This document shows, piece by piece, positions 5,458 to 6,491 of a stretch of 6,491 nt of DNA; position 1 is the stretch's first letter, and every line of letters begins with the position of its first letter. The DNA is from Methylotenera_A sp031369365. Lineage in GTDB: Bacteria; Pseudomonadota; Gammaproteobacteria; Burkholderiales; Methylophilaceae. The translations under genes were made by a program, and so were the position numbers. The notes beneath the pieces are model-generated. The model had not been told where the DNA came from. It did no database searches and worked only from the letters and a program-made list of their open reading frames with translations. The stretch covers positions 1-6,491 of the forward strand of contig JANMOP010000093.1 in the NCBI GenBank assembly GCA_031369365.1, read 5' to 3'.

Positions 5458-5600
5458 GTTGTTGAAGAAGGTGCGATAAATGTTAGTGTAGAAAAACCTT
5501 AAGCTGTCAAATTCGTCGCACTAAAAGTTAATAGCAAGCCAATTTGGTCAAAAGATTAGAGAGTTAACATTCCCTTGGAGTTGTGCGTAGCATATGTCTA
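5458..5600. other. Intergenic spacer between convergent cupin and EAL genes
   Basis: These 143 nt lie between the cupin terminator and the end of the EAL gene. I see no ORF of useful length, no RNA fold and no clear terminator for the EAL gene on the - strand. Confidence 0.6.
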
Positions 5601-6491
5601 TTAAGCTAACAACAGCTCTCTTTCGGCTACCGCCTTTTCAAAATCTTTGATGCAACAAGGCTTTCCGAGTAGGTAGCCTTGAAAAACTTCACAGCCATTA
5701 TTTTTCAGATATTGTTTCTGATGCTCGGTTTCAACACCTTCAGCAACAATGTGTAAATTAAGATTTTTACCCATCTGTAAAATTGTTTGCGCGATGGTTC
5801 CTACAGAACTGCTTTTAATAATGTCATTGATAAAACTTTTATCAATTTTCAGCTCGTTAAGTGGAAGTCGTTTAAGGATAGATAGCGATGAATAACCAAT
5901 ACCGAAATCGTCAATCGAGAGGGATATTCCCATTGAGCTTATGTAATTCATTTTGTAAACGATATCTTCAACACTCTTGACTACTGCACTTTCGGTAAGC
6001 TCCAGACAGAGCAATGTTGGATTACAAGCGCTTGATTGTAATGCTGACTCTACCTCGTTAATAAAACCAATTTGATTAAACTGTACTGCGCTGACATTAA
6101 CAGATAAGGTTAGCTTATTGGTTAAAGGAGAAGCTTCCCATTGCTTAAGTAGGGCACATGCTTGATGCAATACCCAGCTACCAATTGGCACAATGAGACC
6201 AGACTCTTCGGTGAGTGTAATAAAATCTAAAGGTGAAACCAAGCCGTGTGTAGGATGCTGCCAGCGCAACAAAACCTCGGCACCAATATAGTTGGATTCT
6301 TGATCAAACTGACCCTGTAAATATAGTTGAAATTCGTTGTTTGCTAGCGCGCTATTTAAATCATTTTTCAATTCCTGCTGGTAGTCGTATTTTGGCTTCA
6401 TGGTTTCATCGTAATACTGGAACCCGTTTCTGCCCTGTTGCTTGGATATATACATCGACATATCTGCACGACGCACTAACTCATCTGCGCT
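5601..6491 (-). CDS. GGDEF-EAL cyclic-di-GMP enzyme, C-terminal part (N-terminus beyond the right edge)
   Basis: The visible 296 residues begin SADELVRRADMSMYISKQQG. This is the end of a GGDEF domain (LLxxADxAMYxAKxxGRN), so the true start lies outside the window and the GTG at 6476 should not be taken as a start. A full EAL phosphodiesterase domain follows. Numbering from the first visible residue: EVLLRW (Glu72; EAL reads EVL), NVSAVQF (Asn132), ELTES (Glu164), IDDFGIGYSSL (Asp194, Asp195), LKIDKSFI (Lys215), AEGVET (Glu251) and FQGYLLGKP (Gln271). All metal-binding and catalytic positions are kept, so hydrolysis of c-di-GMP to pGpG is likely. Whether the GGDEF half is active, and which sensor domain precedes it, cannot be seen. 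The gene is convergent with the cupin. Such proteins control motility versus biofilm; the specific role is unknown. Confidence 0.93.
   Translation of the reverse strand, partial: SADELVRRADMSMYISKQQGRNGFQYYDETMKPKYDYQQELKNDLNSALANNEFQLYLQGQFDQESNYIGAEVLLRWQHPTHGLVSPLDFITLTEESGLIVPIGSWVLHQACALLKQWEASPLTNKLTLSVNVSAVQFNQIGFINEVESALQSSACNPTLLCLELTESAVVKSVEDIVYKMNYISSMGISLSIDDFGIGYSSLSILKRLPLNELKIDKSFINDIIKSSSVGTIAQTILQMGKNLNLHIVAEGVETEHQKQYLKNNGCEVFQGYLLGKPCCIKDFEKAVAERELLLA

Noticed and set aside
6462..6476. GTG at 6476 as the start of the EAL protein
   Set aside because: The frame is open through to the window edge and the residues around it belong to the end of a GGDEF domain, so the gene starts further upstream.

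Overview
The window looks like ordinary chromosome from a moderate-to-low-GC proteobacterium. I lean towards a betaproteobacterium of the Nitrosomonadales, perhaps Methylophilaceae. This rests on the HpnC-HpnD-HpnE squalene genes, a 6-oxopurine-type S-methylthioinosine phosphorylase beside a peptide deformylase, and codon and base usage. It is an inference from family resemblance, not a database match.

Layout, left to right: (1) At 3-290, + strand, is the C-terminal remnant of a HEPN-like protein. It has an R-x4-H motif and an in-frame TGA, and the left edge cuts it. (2) At 304-3438, - strand, is a compact operon read hpnC, hpnD, hpnE. It makes squalene from farnesyl diphosphate through presqualene diphosphate and hydroxysqualene. 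The hpnD/hpnE junction is a 1-nt TAATG overlap and the hpnC-hpnD gap is 16 nt. None of the three genes has a clear Shine-Dalgarno sequence. (3) At 3439-3570 is a divergent control region. It holds a short array of about 15-nt units that repeat ATGCTAGG, forming a 16-codon upstream ORF that overlaps the next start codon. (4) At 3571-4911, + strand, are an S-methyl-5'-thioinosine phosphorylase and a peptide deformylase, 21 nt apart. (5) At 4939-5028 is a tRNA-Ser(UGA) with its own extended -10 promoter, which sits at the end of the deformylase gene. (6) At 5124-5399 is a small single-domain cupin, closed by a strong intrinsic terminator at 5427-5457. (7) At 5601-6491, - strand, are the end of a GGDEF domain and a complete EAL domain of a cyclic-di-GMP enzyme, cut by the right edge.

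The genes fall into independent housekeeping or metabolic units: squalene supply (for hopanoids or other triterpenoids, but no cyclase is visible), methylthio-purine salvage, N-terminal protein maturation, a serine tRNA and c-di-GMP turnover. I found no CRISPR array, insertion sequence, phage gene or clear new defence system. The most unusual signals are small: the start-codon repeat array before the phosphorylase, an in-frame 15-bp minisatellite inside hpnE, and the interrupted HEPN remnant.
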